Shown here in pieces: positions 63,266 to 64,000 of a stretch of 64,000 nucleotides of DNA (position 1 is its first letter; the number at the start of each line of letters is the position of its first letter). The notes beneath the pieces were generated by a model. The model did no database searches. It saw only the letters and a list, made by a program, of their open reading frames with translations, and had not been told where the DNA came from. The DNA is from Liopterus haemorrhoidalis (taxonomy: Eukaryota > Arthropoda > Insecta > Coleoptera > Dytiscidae). Where the stretch lies: assembly GCA_963971575.1 (NCBI GenBank), contig OZ020625.1, positions 20,208,158 to 20,272,157 on the forward strand, in the 5' to 3' direction. A program made the position numbers and the translations under genes.

Positions 63266-64000
63266 CCCTCGTACGCCTCACTTTGACGAGCGCTGGCCGC
63301 AAGCGAGCGCTCGGTTGCCGATAAACACGAAGGAATTTTTCCCCGGTCACTGAGTGAATATATAACGGTGCCTCTCCTGAAACCAACATCGCGTCGGATC
63401 GCCTCCTCGTAGGCCTGACTATCACGAGCGCTGGCGGCCAGCGAGCCTTCGGTTGCCGATAAACACGAAGGCATTTTTCCCCGGTCACTGAGCGAATAGC
63501 TAAGAGCGCCCGTCCTGAAACCAGTATCGCGTCGCATCGCTCCCTCGTAGGCTTGACTTTCACGAGCGCTGGCGGGAAGCGAGCCTTCGGTTGCCGATAA
63601 ACGCGAAGGAATTTTTCCCCGGTCACCGAGCGAATAGTTAAGAGCGCCTCTCCTGAAACCAGCATCGCGTCGCATCGCCTCCTCGTAGGCCTGTCTTTCA
63701 CGAGCGCTTGCGGCAAGCGAGCGCTCGGTTGCCGATAAACGTGAAGCTATTTTCCCCCGGTCACCGAGCGACTAGCTAAGAGCGCCCGTCCTGAAACCAG
63801 CATCGCGTCCTGTCGCCTCCCCGTAGGCCTGACTTTGACGAGCGATGGCGGCCAGCGAGCCCTCGGTTGCCGATAAACACGAAGGTATTTTTCCCCGGTC
63901 ACCGAGCGCAGAACTAAGAGCGCCCGTCCTGAAACCAGTATCGCGTCGCATCGCTCCCTCGTAGGCCTGACTTTCACGAGCGCTGGCGGGAAGCGAGCGC

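Larger units (their letters stand above)
61258..64000 (+). repeat. 138-bp GC-rich satellite (satellite 3), about 20 monomers, continues past window
   Basis: The CCCCGGTCAC landmark recurs every 138 bp (61396, 61534, 61672, 61810, 61948 and so on to 63893). The exceptions are one 141-bp step (to 62089) and one 148-bp step (to 63341). GC is about 59% and CpG is abundant. Landmarks in order are CCGAGCG, AAGAGCGCCCGTCCTGAAAC, ATCGCGTCGCATCGCC, GTAGGCCTGACTTT, ACGAGCGCTGGCGG, CTCGGTTGCCGATAAAC and GAAGG with a T-run. Since 138 is 46 codons, the minus strand has two overlapping open frames, one of 674 codons (61178-63202) built of a 46-residue repeat and another split into 317, 520 and 158 codons. 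Differences among copies change residues freely in both frames, so I read it as non-coding satellite. Confidence 0.95.

Overview
The window is 64 kb of satellite DNA. I find no gene, rRNA, tRNA or intact transposon that I can support. It looks like eukaryotic pericentromeric or other heterochromatic sequence. I cannot name the species. CpG is not depleted in the satellite monomers (rough hand counts put observed/expected near 1.5 in the first and third families), which argues against a heavily CpG-methylated vertebrate or plant repeat and fits many invertebrates, such as insects. That is a weak inference.

Layout: (1) 1-48292 is one head-to-tail array of an AT-rich (about 30% GC) 155-bp monomer, about 311 copies, all in the same orientation. 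Diagnostic variants show higher-order repeats (HORs): a 25-monomer block of about 3,877 bp at 1, 17053, 24494 and 32557; local 15-mer and 9-mer duplications; and, nearest the right edge, a regular 14-mer (2,171 bp) series that is really a 28-mer (4,342 bp) unit present twice plus a partial copy (36434-46887). (2) At 48288-48293 this array switches within a few bases to a second family (about 41% GC), a 78-bp unit that is itself a dimer of two 39-bp subunits sharing the core AACTTGWCATYACGGA. It fills 48293-60145. From 51805 to 59270 it is organised as a 2,783-bp HOR carrying a 309-bp non-ladder insert with an 11-bp inverted repeat and a 12-bp palindrome; an older copy of the insert lies at 50222. 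(3) 60146-61140 is a mosaic of an 83-bp repeat, a ~140-bp repeat that still carries the 39-bp core, and about 190 bp with no repeat seen. (4) 61141-64000 is a GC-rich (about 59%) 138-bp satellite that runs off the right end, with degenerate monomers at its left edge.

The long open frames in regions 2 and 4 exist because 78 and 138 are multiples of three and the monomers lack stops in several frames on both strands; I do not treat them as genes. The most interesting signals are the nested HORs, the abrupt array-to-array junction, the core motif that stays conserved while its spacers change and that reappears outside the array, the recurrent 309-bp insert, and an inverted sequence relationship between the 83-bp repeat and the 138-bp satellite. 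All periods and coordinates were read by hand. Near-identical copies of this kind should be checked against raw long reads, because assembly collapse or misjoining is a real risk here.
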